The translations under genes and the position numbers were made by a program. A DNA stretch of 64,000 nucleotides from Flavivirga amylovorans (lineage in GTDB: Bacteria; Bacteroidota; Bacteroidia; Flavobacteriales; Flavobacteriaceae). The notes under the pieces were generated by a model, which was not told the DNA's origin, ran no database searches, and saw only the letters and a list, made by a program, of their open reading frames with translations. How positions within the stretch are numbered: the first letter of the stretch is position 1; each line of letters opens with the position of its first letter. Location: positions 310,001-374,000 of the forward strand of contig NZ_JAUOEM010000005.1 in NCBI RefSeq assembly GCF_030540875.1, read 5' to 3'. This document shows, one piece after another, positions 7,428 to 15,158 of the stretch.

Positions 7428-8279
7428 TTAAATCCTTTGATACAACTGCCTATAAGTATTAGGAGATATTTGTTTATATTTATTAAATTGTCGGTGAAAA
7501 AATGATAAGTTATTAAACCCAGATTCGTAACCTATTTCAGAAACTGATAAATCCGTTTCTATTAGCATTTTACTGGCTATCGTAATTTTATATTCGTTAA
7601 GATAACTTGAATATGTTTTATCAAACGTTTTTTTAAAAAACCGACAAAAGGCTTCTTTGCTTAACGATAATTTATTTGATAATTCAGTTAAAGAAGGTTC
7701 GTTTTGATAATTGTCTTTAATATAATTGTTAATCACATTCACTCTATGACTCTCTTTCAAAGAAAGATCCTTACCAAAACTTGGTCCAGCTAATAATTTA
7801 ATAGATGCTTTAGTAGCCAAAGTGTTTAATATATTCAATAAAGATAAGAAGCGCTCAAATGGATTTTGCCTAAAAATAGAACTAAACGAAGGTTCTAAAG
7901 AAAGTGCCGTTTTTAAATCGAAAGAAAGGCCATAACTCGATTTTAGAAGCATTTTTTTTATACTAGTAAATTCGGGTTTATCAATCCAATGTTTAAATAA
8001 GTCTTCATCCCATTGAATGACAACGCATTTAACTTGTTCGTTTTTGGCATCAATAGTTTTCCAAGAATGTGGTACATTTTTACCAACTAAAACGAGATCA
8101 CCTCTTTCAAATGCTTGCATGGAGTCCCCAACATATCTAATTCCTGTACTTTGTATCATATAAGTTAGTTCGTACTGTGGATGAAAATGCCATTCAGCCT
8201 TAAACTCTTTTTCCTCAAATACTTTAACTTTAAATGAGTTATTTGGAGATGTCGTAATTTGTTTTAATTGCGCTTTCAT
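7428..8279 (-). CDS. AraC-family transcriptional regulator with cupin sensor domain
   Basis: 283 aa, usual for the family. Residues 1-105 form a cupin-like sugar-sensing domain (EWHFHPQYELTYMI, GDLVLVGKNVPHSW). Residues about 180-283 hold two helix-turn-helix motifs (LTELSNKLSLSKEAFCRFFK and LSVSEIGYESGFNNLSFFHR) with the usual ending QFNKYKQISPNTYRQ. It is divergent from the sugar operon starting at 8475, with 195 bases between starts. It is therefore the likely local activator, responding to the sugar or a pathway intermediate. The effector is not shown by sequence. Confidence 0.9.
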   Translation of the reverse strand: MKAQLKQITTSPNNSFKVKVFEEKEFKAEWHFHPQYELTYMIQSTGIRYVGDSMQAFERGDLVLVGKNVPHSWKTIDAKNEQVKCVVIQWDEDLFKHWIDKPEFTSIKKMLLKSSYGLSFDLKTALSLEPSFSSIFRQNPFERFLSLLNILNTLATKASIKLLAGPSFGKDLSLKESHRVNVINNYIKDNYQNEPSLTELSNKLSLSKEAFCRFFKKTFDKTYSSYLNEYKITIASKMLIETDLSVSEIGYESGFNNLSFFHRQFNKYKQISPNTYRQLYQRI

Positions 8280-8407
8280 AAAATAAAAGTACTAAAAAAT
8301 GTAAAATATTGATATAAATACAATGATATGGCTTTAAAAAATCAATATAGTACACAATAAGTGTCATATTATATATGGAATCAAAAATCAATTTGAAGAT
8401 ATTTGTA

Positions 8408-8451
8408 ATACCAAATGAATTTAATTCATCATTTTGAAGTTCATTTGGTAT
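8408..8451. promoter_or_regulatory. Inverted repeat, candidate operator in divergent promoter region
   Basis: ATACCAAATGAA (8408-8419) and TTCATTTGGTAT (8440-8451) are exact 12-bp inverted arms with 20 bases between them, so their centres lie 32 bp apart, about three helical turns. The site is 24 bases before the operon ATG and is a candidate binding site for the AraC regulator. A leader hairpin is the alternative. Confidence 0.45.
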
Positions 8452-8474
8452 AATAATAAATAAGCAATACAAAA

Positions 8475-9557
8475 ATGAAGGATTTAGAAATAAGAGACTT
8501 AAAAATTTATAAAGCGGCTACACCATTGAAAAAGCCAATTTCAGATGCTACGCATACACTCACTGAAATTTCTTTTATTGTTTTAAGAATTCAACTCGAA
8601 AATGGAATCGTAGGGGAATCCTATTTATTGTCATTCCAATACTCTCCTAATGCCATTATTGGAGCATTAAAAGATTTAATTCCAATTGTAAAAGGCTATA
8701 AAGCCTATGAAACGGCTTTGTTGGGTCAAAAACTTGATGGATTATTTGAGTATTTTGGAAATCAAGGTTTGTTAAGATGGGCACAAGCTGCAATAAACAT
8801 TGCTATGTGGGATGCTTGGGGAAAAGCTCAAAATCAACCCGTTTATAAATTATTGGGTGTTACCAAAGAACAAGTAAATATTTATGGAAGTGGTGGCTGG
8901 ATCTCTTATAGTATAGATGAACTTATTGCAGAAGTAACGGATTATGCCGATAGAGGATTTAAGGCTGTAAAAATTAAAGTAGGCTCCCCAAAAGTAAGTA
9001 CAGATTTAGAGCGTTTAAGAAAAGTTAGAGATGCTGTTGGAAATGACATTGATATTATGATGGATGCCAATCAAGGTATGGATTTACCATCAGCGATTAA
9101 ACTTGCAAATGGTGCTAAAGACTTAAATATAAATTGGTTTGAAGAGCCCGTAAACCATCAAGATTTTCAAGCCTATCAAATATTAAAGAATCAAACAGGT
9201 ATATCTTTAGCCATGGGAGAAAGAGAATTTGATACCTTACCACTTCGTGAATTGGTAACAAGAAATGCTTTAGATATTTGGCAGCCAGATATTTTAAGAA
9301 TTGGAGGTGTAGAAGCATGGAGAGAAAGTGCAGCTTTAGCTAATAGTTTTCATTTGCCCGTTTTACCACACTATTACAAAGATTATGATGTACCGTTACT
9401 TTGTACGATACCAAATGGAGTAGGTGCAGAATCTTTTGATTGGGTGGATCCATTAATTGATAATCCAATGAAAATAGAAAACGGTTATGCCAAACCTCAT
9501 GATTTACCAGGATGGGGATTTACCTTTATAGACGATCATTTAACTGAAATTAAATAA
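8475..9557 (+). CDS. Enolase-superfamily acid-sugar dehydratase (mandelate racemase subgroup)
   Basis: 360 aa with the N-terminal capping domain and C-terminal barrel of the enolase superfamily. The K-x-K motif KAVKIKVGS lies near residue 165. The metal ligands are Asp in MMDANQG (near 197), Glu in WFEEPV (near 223) and Glu in AMGERE (near 249). The Asp of WQPDILRIGG and His of LPHYYKDYD make the Asp-His dyad of the mandelate racemase subgroup. Such enzymes abstract the alpha proton of an acid sugar and eliminate water to give a 2-keto-3-deoxy acid. With a FucP-like transporter and mutarotase in the operon, L-fuconate or L-rhamnonate is the likeliest substrate. A 3,6-anhydro-L-galactonate cycloisomerase role cannot be excluded. 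First gene of the operon; the next begins one base after its stop. Confidence 0.8.
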   Translation: MKDLEIRDLKIYKAATPLKKPISDATHTLTEISFIVLRIQLENGIVGESYLLSFQYSPNAIIGALKDLIPIVKGYKAYETALLGQKLDGLFEYFGNQGLLRWAQAAINIAMWDAWGKAQNQPVYKLLGVTKEQVNIYGSGGWISYSIDELIAEVTDYADRGFKAVKIKVGSPKVSTDLERLRKVRDAVGNDIDIMMDANQGMDLPSAIKLANGAKDLNINWFEEPVNHQDFQAYQILKNQTGISLAMGEREFDTLPLRELVTRNALDIWQPDILRIGGVEAWRESAALANSFHLPVLPHYYKDYDVPLLCTIPNGVGAESFDWVDPLIDNPMKIENGYAKPHDLPGWGFTFIDDHLTEIK

Positions 9558-9558
9558 T

Positions 9559-10320
9559 ATGGGGTTAGCAGTTTTTTCATTAGAAAATAAAATAGCACTG
9601 GTTACTGGTGGCGGCACAGGAATTGGACTAGGCATTGCAAAAGCATATATTGAAGCTGGAGCAACAGTCGTTATAACAGGTCGCAGAGAACAAGTTTTAA
9701 AAGAGGCGGTTGATGAATTAGGAGAGAATGCACAGTATCGTGTAAATGATATTACCAACAAAAAGGAGATTCCAAGTTTAGTAAAAGATATTGAAACAAA
9801 TATTGGCCCTGTTGACATATTGGTAAACAATGCGGGAATCCATTATAAAGGCATGGCTCAAGAAACATCTGATGAAGATTTCGAAAGAATTCTACAAACC
9901 AATGTTATGAGCGTGTTTTCCTTAACACGTGAATGCGCCAAGTATATGCTTGAAAGAAAAAAGGGATCTATATTAATGATTGGTTCTATGGCAGGGTTAT
10001 TTGGTATAGATAAAGTTGTAGCCTATGGAACCTCAAAAACCGCATTAACAGGACTTGTAAATGCGTTAGTTACAGAGTATTCAACTAGTAATGTGCGTGT
10101 AAATGCTATAGCACCAGGTTGGATAGAGTCCAATATGTTTTTAAAAGCTATTGAAAGTGATGAAAAACGAAAACAACAAATAACAAACCGAATTGCTATG
10201 GATCGTTTTGGACAAACAAGCGATATTGGTAACGCCGCTGTTTTTTTAAGCTCAGAAGCCGCAAAATATATTACAGGTGTTGTATTGCCTGTAGATGGAG
10301 GAGCAACCGTAAATTTTTAA
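9559..10320 (+). CDS. SDR-family oxidoreductase, probable keto-deoxy acid dehydrogenase
   Basis: 253 aa, a classical short-chain dehydrogenase. The cofactor motif TGGGTGIG lies near residues 16-23 and NNAG near 90. The catalytic Ser-Tyr-Lys triad sits in GSMAG (near 142) and AYGTSK (near 155), and the C-terminal motif VLPVDGGAT is present. It starts one base after the dehydratase gene. In the known oxidative L-fucose and L-rhamnose routes an SDR oxidises the 2-keto-3-deoxy acid, and the operon order fits that step. A sugar 1-dehydrogenase role is the alternative. Its substrate cannot be read from the sequence. Confidence 0.85.
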   Translation: MGLAVFSLENKIALVTGGGTGIGLGIAKAYIEAGATVVITGRREQVLKEAVDELGENAQYRVNDITNKKEIPSLVKDIETNIGPVDILVNNAGIHYKGMAQETSDEDFERILQTNVMSVFSLTRECAKYMLERKKGSILMIGSMAGLFGIDKVVAYGTSKTALTGLVNALVTEYSTSNVRVNAIAPGWIESNMFLKAIESDEKRKQQITNRIAMDRFGQTSDIGNAAVFLSSEAAKYITGVVLPVDGGATVNF

Positions 10321-10321
10321 T

Positions 10322-11260
10322 ATGATAACAAAACCAACATATATAGGAGACTATGCTAAAAGTGTAGCTTTTAATAACCAAAGTCGTTTAGTATATGGTA
10401 CCTCAGCACTTGGTGGTGTTTGGGGGCCTGTTGATGAATCCGAATCTATAGATGCTTTATTATTTGCATTAGAAAATGGTATTTCTGTTTTGGATACCGC
10501 ACCTTCTTATGCCAATTCTGAATTGTACGTGGGCAAGGCATTGCAACAATGGAAAGGCGAAAAACCATTCGTTAGCACCAAAATAGGTCGTTTGCGAGGT
10601 GATGATGCCTTCGATGTTAAGCTCGACTATTCCCCTGAAGCGATGAAGCGAAGCTTATCCAATAGTTTAGAAACTTTAGGGTTGGAGTACATCGATTTAC
10701 TATTTCTACATGAACCACAATTGGTGCCTTTGGAAAAAATAGAAGACATTCTAGATACGCTCAAAGGTTTTAAATCTGAAGGGCTAGTGAAAAAACTTGG
10801 AGTAGGAGGCAACCCTTCAGAAGCATTTAAACCATTTATAACAAAAGATAATTTTGATGTCGTATCTGGTTTTTTAAGAATGGATGCCTGTAATCTAAGC
10901 GCTTATAATGGCGAAATTCAGCAATATAAAAAAGAAGGTATAGCATATTACGCAGCATCAGCATTACACTTTTCTTTATTAGGTAATAGGTTTGAACAAT
11001 ACAAAAAGGAAGGTATTGATGGTGAGTGGATCACACAAACCGATTTAGACAATGCTATAAGAGTAAAAACAGTTGCAGACAGAATACATATCCCTTTAGC
11101 TACATTGGCGCAACGTTATTTATTTTCAATAGCGGAAGCAGACAGAGTAGTCATGGGAGCGCGAAATATGAAACAAATACAATCTACAATCAAGGATTGG
11201 AAATTAGGAAAGTTATCAGAAGACATATTTAATGAAATTACCGAAATAATCACAGTATGA
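10322..11260 (+). CDS. Aldo/keto reductase, probable aldose 1-dehydrogenase
   Basis: 312 aa, an AKR barrel with the tetrad visible: Asp and Tyr in VLDTAPSYANSE, Lys in VSTKIGR, His in LLFLHEP. The overall form resembles D-threo-aldose/L-fucose 1-dehydrogenases, which oxidise the sugar to its lactone. It begins one base after the SDR stop and its 3' end overlaps the next ATG by 4 bases, showing translational coupling. A role in oxidising the incoming sugar is inferred from operon context. No lactonase gene is present to take the product, so hydrolysis would be spontaneous or encoded elsewhere. Confidence 0.8.
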   Translation: MITKPTYIGDYAKSVAFNNQSRLVYGTSALGGVWGPVDESESIDALLFALENGISVLDTAPSYANSELYVGKALQQWKGEKPFVSTKIGRLRGDDAFDVKLDYSPEAMKRSLSNSLETLGLEYIDLLFLHEPQLVPLEKIEDILDTLKGFKSEGLVKKLGVGGNPSEAFKPFITKDNFDVVSGFLRMDACNLSAYNGEIQQYKKEGIAYYAASALHFSLLGNRFEQYKKEGIDGEWITQTDLDNAIRVKTVADRIHIPLATLAQRYLFSIAEADRVVMGARNMKQIQSTIKDWKLGKLSEDIFNEITEIITV

Positions 11261-12276
11261 AAGTAATTAGGCTCAATGAACCAGGAAAATGGGAATCATT
11301 TCAAGTTTCAGAATTAGATAAAACACTTTTAGAGGGAGAAGCTTTGGTTAAGGTAAAAAAGATAGGTGTTTGTGGTACAGATTTACACGCATTTAAAGGC
11401 AGTCAGCCCTTTTTCAATTACCCTAGAATTTTAGGTCATGAATTGGCTGTAGAAGTAATTGATGTAGCAAACGATGTTGAAACGATAAAAGTAGGAGACC
11501 AATGCGCTGTCGAACCTTACTACAACGAAGGTGTAAATCAAGCGGTTCGAAATGGTAAACCGAATTGCGGCGATAATTTAAGAGTATTGGGCGTACACGT
11601 AGATGGAGGTATGCAAGAATATTTTAAATATCCAGCAAAATTTCTTCATCCATCCAAGACGTTATCAGAAGATCAATTGGCAATGATAGAACCTCTAGCA
11701 ATAGGTTGCCATGCGGTAGATAGAGCTCAAATATCACATAACGATATTGTTTTAGTCATTGGAGCTGGTCCTATTGGGTTAGGAACCATTCAGTTTGCTC
11801 AGTTAACAGGGGCACGAGTGATTGCTATGGATATAGACGATGACAAACTGGAAAAATGCAAAAAGATCACAAACATAAATGATACTATTAATGCTCTTGG
11901 AGATGTAGAGGCGTCATTAACCAAATTACTAGACGGGGATTTACCCACAATTGTACTGGATGCAACAGGAAGTGAAACATCTATGCTGAATACCTTTAAA
12001 TATGCAGCTGCAGGCGGAACTATTGTTTTTATAGGCTTATTTTTAGGCGATGTGGTTTTTAACGATCCTTATTTTCATAAAAAAGAACTAACCCTAAAAG
12101 CAAGTAGGGCAGCTTTAAGTTCCGATTTTAGTCGTATTATTCGCTTAATAGAATCTGGTAAAATAGACCCAACACCTTTTATTACACATAGAATAAAGTT
12201 TGATGACGTTCCTACTGAATTTGAAAAACTATACACATATCAAGGCGATTTAATTAAAGCTGTCATTGAGTTGTAA
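11257..12276 (+). CDS. MDR-superfamily (zinc alcohol) dehydrogenase
   Basis: 339 aa with a GroES-like N-terminal domain and a Rossmann domain (VIGAGPIGLGTIQFAQ near residues 168-183). Catalytic zinc ligands are visible in GVCGTDLHAF (Cys38) and GHELAVEV (His and Glu near 60), with GVHVDGGMQEY downstream. The lobe that normally binds structural zinc with four Cys keeps only one (KPNCGDNL), so structural zinc is probably absent. The family includes L-galactonate, L-fuconate and L-threonine dehydrogenases. Here it probably oxidises a sugar acid or lactaldehyde-like intermediate, but the step is not determined. Its ATG overlaps the AKR stop. Confidence 0.8.
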   Translation: MKVIRLNEPGKWESFQVSELDKTLLEGEALVKVKKIGVCGTDLHAFKGSQPFFNYPRILGHELAVEVIDVANDVETIKVGDQCAVEPYYNEGVNQAVRNGKPNCGDNLRVLGVHVDGGMQEYFKYPAKFLHPSKTLSEDQLAMIEPLAIGCHAVDRAQISHNDIVLVIGAGPIGLGTIQFAQLTGARVIAMDIDDDKLEKCKKITNINDTINALGDVEASLTKLLDGDLPTIVLDATGSETSMLNTFKYAAAGGTIVFIGLFLGDVVFNDPYFHKKELTLKASRAALSSDFSRIIRLIESGKIDPTPFITHRIKFDDVPTEFEKLYTYQGDLIKAVIEL

Positions 12277-12311
12277 TGATATAAATAACAAACCACAAAC
12301 AAAATCCAACT

Positions 12312-13598
12312 ATGGCCACATCAAAAAGTATAACATCTTCAAAATATCTTGTTCCGTTTATCATTATCATGTTGTTAATGTTTTTCTGGAATTTGAGTAG
12401 AAACATCAACGATGTCCTTATTCCACATTTGAAACGAGCATGTCAATTAACGGATTTTCAGTCCTCATTGGTGCAATCCGCTTTTTTTGGAGCCTATTTT
12501 ATTGTAGCCCTTCCTGCAGGATGGTACATTCAGAAGAAAGGATATCGTACAGGTATTATTACGGGTCTGGTCATAGCAGCAGTAGGTGCATTTTTGTTTT
12601 TCCCAGCAGCCGAAACCAGAATCTATTCCTTCTTTCTAGCGGCATTGTTTATCATGGCGGCAGGTTTCGCTATCTTAGAAGTAACGGCATCGCCATACAT
12701 TACAAAATTAGGTGACCCTGATGGTGCTTCAAGTAGACTTAGTTTATCGGCAGCAATAGGTTCGGTAGGAGCAACGATTGCACCCTTTTTAGCTGCGAAA
12801 CTTTTGCTGCACGAAGTAGATGTTGAACAAACGACCATAGACGCTTTTTCGCAGGTGGAGCTACAGACTTTTTTAACTGGCGAAGCAGATTTGGTAAAAG
12901 CACCATATTTAATATTAGGCGGTATTCTTGCCGTGATAGCGATTGTGGTACTATTTGTAAACCTGCCCGAGATCAAGGATGGTGATGGTGATGCTTCAGA
13001 GAAAAAGCCTCTAAAGGATATTTTAAAATTCAAGCACACCCTTTATGGAGTAGGAGCAGAATTCTTTTATGTAGGAGCAGAGGTTGGTATTGTCAGCTTT
13101 ATCATTCGTTATGCTAAATGGCTGAATATTCCTGATTTAACCGAACAGAATTCGGCAATTTTTATTACCATTTTTATGGCCTTGGTATTGGCTGGCCGAT
13201 TGGTAGGTGTTTATATTTTAAAAATATTCAATCCAGCACGGGTTTTGGCTTTTTGTAGTATTGGTGCCTTTGTTATGGTGGCAATTTCAATGAGTACTAG
13301 CGGTTATTTCTCATTGGCATGCTTGTCTTCCGTAGGTTTATTTACATCTATCGTGTATCCGATTATTTTTAGTTTAAGTATGAAAGATTTAGGAGGATAT
13401 ACCAAGACTGGCTCTTCCGTATTTCTTTTGGGGATTGTAGGTGGGGCGATAGTTCCGCCATTAATGGGCTATATTTCCGATATTTCTAACATACGATATT
13501 CATTCATTATTCCGCTTATTTGTTATGTATATCTCTTGTTTTTTGCTTTTAAGGGACATAAAGTCAATATTCAAGATACAACCAATGTTTCAATTTAG
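12312..13598 (+). CDS. fucP: FucP-family sugar:H+ symporter (MFS)
   Basis: 428 aa with about 12 hydrophobic segments and the FucP-like start FFWNLSRNINDVLIPHLKRA followed by FQSSLVQSAFFGAYFIVALP. The Asn/Asp-containing first helix and the LTDFQSSLVQ loop are typical of L-fucose permease relatives. It imports a monosaccharide across the inner membrane. It lies 35 bases after the dehydrogenase gene and 8 before the mutarotase gene. FucP relatives also carry glucose, galactose or N-acetylglucosamine, so L-fucose is the best guess rather than a proof. Confidence 0.85.
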   Translation: MATSKSITSSKYLVPFIIIMLLMFFWNLSRNINDVLIPHLKRACQLTDFQSSLVQSAFFGAYFIVALPAGWYIQKKGYRTGIITGLVIAAVGAFLFFPAAETRIYSFFLAALFIMAAGFAILEVTASPYITKLGDPDGASSRLSLSAAIGSVGATIAPFLAAKLLLHEVDVEQTTIDAFSQVELQTFLTGEADLVKAPYLILGGILAVIAIVVLFVNLPEIKDGDGDASEKKPLKDILKFKHTLYGVGAEFFYVGAEVGIVSFIIRYAKWLNIPDLTEQNSAIFITIFMALVLAGRLVGVYILKIFNPARVLAFCSIGAFVMVAISMSTSGYFSLACLSSVGLFTSIVYPIIFSLSMKDLGGYTKTGSSVFLLGIVGGAIVPPLMGYISDISNIRYSFIIPLICYVYLLFFAFKGHKVNIQDTTNVSI

Positions 13599-13606
13599 GT
13601 TTTTTA

Positions 13607-14299
13607 ATGGATTATTCAGAAAATCAATTTAGACGCTTTACCTTTTTTTTGGAAACAGATTCTAAAGAGATCATCTGGTCCTTTTTAAAGTGGGATGTAG
13701 CAACGCTGCGAACTGCTGGAATTCTTAATTTAGAAGGATATCGCAAGGAAAATCAATGTTTTTTTGTTGTAGATACCCTACCGAAAATGACCCATACCGA
13801 TGTTAGAAAAGTGTTTGAAATGACCCAAGGAATGTTCAATTCTCAGGAAAATAAAACCGATAAGAACCAGCACTTACCAATTCAAACGGAGCCTTTAGAA
13901 CGTATTTATGAACTGGATCAAGAGAAAGTTTATGCAGCACAAGAAGGACAATTGAAAACAAGTTTAGGCACATGCAAAAGGTTTGTATGGACATTACTTT
14001 TAGAAGAAGCCCCCGAATTGATGGACGAATACAGAAAAGCTCATAGTATTGGGCAAGCATGGCCGCAGATTACGAAAAACATGAAACAGGTAGGCGTCAA
14101 GGATATGGAAATATACTTGCACGGTAACCAAGCTATTTTGATAATGGACACCAACCCTGATTTTGATTTAGAAAAAGTAAGTCCTGTATGGCAAAGCCTT
14201 CCACATGAAAAAGAATGGCAAGAATATGTGGCGAAATTTCAGCGTACACGCCCCGAAAGTTCCATTCAAGAGAAATGGTTGGACATGGAGAAAATTTAA
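13607..14299 (+). CDS. Tandem L-rhamnose/L-fucose mutarotase-like protein
   Basis: 230 aa, about twice the usual 100-110 aa of the L-rhamnose mutarotase (DUF718/RhaM) family. The C-terminal half (about residues 124-230) is the recognisable copy: KRFVWTLLLEEAPELMDEYR followed by KAHSIGQAWPQITKNMKQVG, MEIYLHGNQAILIM and the W-Q...P ending. The N-terminal half (residues 8-75) looks like a degenerate second copy, as FRRFTFFLETDSKEIIWSFL parallels that start. Mutarotases interconvert alpha and beta anomers so that an anomer-specific dehydrogenase is fed. It is the last gene of the operon. Confidence 0.75.
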   Translation: MDYSENQFRRFTFFLETDSKEIIWSFLKWDVATLRTAGILNLEGYRKENQCFFVVDTLPKMTHTDVRKVFEMTQGMFNSQENKTDKNQHLPIQTEPLERIYELDQEKVYAAQEGQLKTSLGTCKRFVWTLLLEEAPELMDEYRKAHSIGQAWPQITKNMKQVGVKDMEIYLHGNQAILIMDTNPDFDLEKVSPVWQSLPHEKEWQEYVAKFQRTRPESSIQEKWLDMEKI

Positions 14300-14300
14300 C

Positions 14301-14378
14301 TTGCAATTACCAGGAGGGGCAACTACCGTAAAGGTATGGTTGATTGATCTAGATGGAAACGAGCAAGGAACATATTAG
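14301..14378 (+). pseudogene. Short C-terminal gene remnant
   Basis: Immediately after the mutarotase stop a 25-codon open stretch in another frame reads LQLPGGATTVKVWLIDLDGN and ends EQGTY-stop. It looks like the end of a real protein (a beta-sandwich C-terminus), left after deletion or insertion next to the element at 14390. No start codon other than TTG is present. Confidence 0.3.
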
Positions 14379-14389
14379 GTTTAGATTGG

Positions 14390-14538
14390 ACTCATTTAGA
14401 CTTTTTCAATTTGCTAAAAAATGGCTATTTTCAGCTCTGTTTTTTTTCCTTCCGTAGCTCTGCTATGCAACTCAAAAAAGTCTTCAACATAGGCAAAAAC
14501 TTCTAATTTTCGCTTAAATCCAAAAAGTCTAAATGAGT
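14390..14538. repeat. 149-bp element with 17-bp terminal inverted repeats (MITE-like)
   Basis: ACTCATTTAGACTTTTT (14390-14406) and AAAAAGTCTAAATGAGT (14522-14538) are exact reverse complements. The interior has no open frame. Size and ends fit a miniature inverted-repeat element or a long structured intergenic repeat. No target duplication could be made out with certainty. Confidence 0.5.
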
Positions 14539-14580
14539 TCATTAGCAAAATATAAATTCAAATATATTTGATGCTATTTT

Positions 14581-14742
14581 AACGTGAATCTTGCTTAATA
14601 GTTCAAGATGTCACTTCGAGTGAAATTCTGGAAGAATTTTGTATCGAGAAGCTTTTTGGGGCGAAAATTTACTTGTTTTCGATACGATTTTTTGCAAAAA
14701 TCACTCAAACTGACATAAATTTTCTTATCCAAGATTCACGTT
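14581..14742. repeat. 162-bp nested inverted-repeat element
   Basis: Outer arms AACGTGAATCTTG (14581-14593) and CAAGATTCACGTT (14730-14742) match exactly. An inner pair, TGTCACTTCGAGTGA (14609-14623) and TCACTCAAACTGACA (14701-14715), matches at 13 of 15. The inner sequence TGTCA-TTCGAG and ATCGAGAAGC resembles the palindromic TGTCATTTCGAGCG family widely scattered in flavobacterial genomes, here framed by a second inverted repeat. Confidence 0.55.
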
Positions 14743-14998
14743 ATTTTAAGAACTCCTATTTATAGAATCAAGATAAAATAGTAGAATCTCCATAAAAAAA
14801 ATCAGTAGTATAATTTACTTAAATATTTGTACGAATTTATACCACCCATTTTTGTTTTTTGTTGTGTTAACTCTTAAATATGAGGAAATTTTGTAAAAGA
14901 AAAATCTAAAATAGAAGATTGATTCGTATTTAAGAAATAAGGTTTGCAAATAGAGATATAAAAGTCATTACCTGCAAATTAAAAAAGTACACTAGGAC

Positions 14999-15089
14999 AT
15001 AGAATAGAAACTGCTTTGTTATAAGGTTGAAAATATTTCAGAAGGGGCTTTCTGCTTAATATAATCACTAAAAGCAGTTTCTATTCTAT
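14999..15089. repeat. 91-bp inverted-repeat structure with 19-bp perfect arms
   Basis: ATAGAATAGAAACTGCTTT (14999-15017) and its exact reverse complement (15071-15089) flank 53 bases. It lies 69 bases before the DUF2891 gene and could be a third small element, a terminator, or a leader structure of that gene. Confidence 0.5.
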
Positions 15090-15158
15090 ATTCTAGTTAT
15101 CCAAAAAAATGTATTAATAATTGCTTTACCTTCAGGATTCTATGCTTAAATTTGCAGC

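Noticed and set aside
8239-8472. Minus-strand 77-codon frame in the divergent promoter region
   Set aside because: It overlaps the AraC start and the operator-like inverted repeat, and its composition is only A/T-rich hydrophobic noise.
8475-9557. Muconate cycloisomerase assignment
   Set aside because: The Asp-His dyad (WQPDILRIGG, LPHYY) points to the mandelate racemase subgroup and not to the Lys-based MLE subgroup.
12623-13039. Minus-strand open frame of 138 codons
   Set aside because: It is antisense to the FucP-like transporter gene, which is clearly real.
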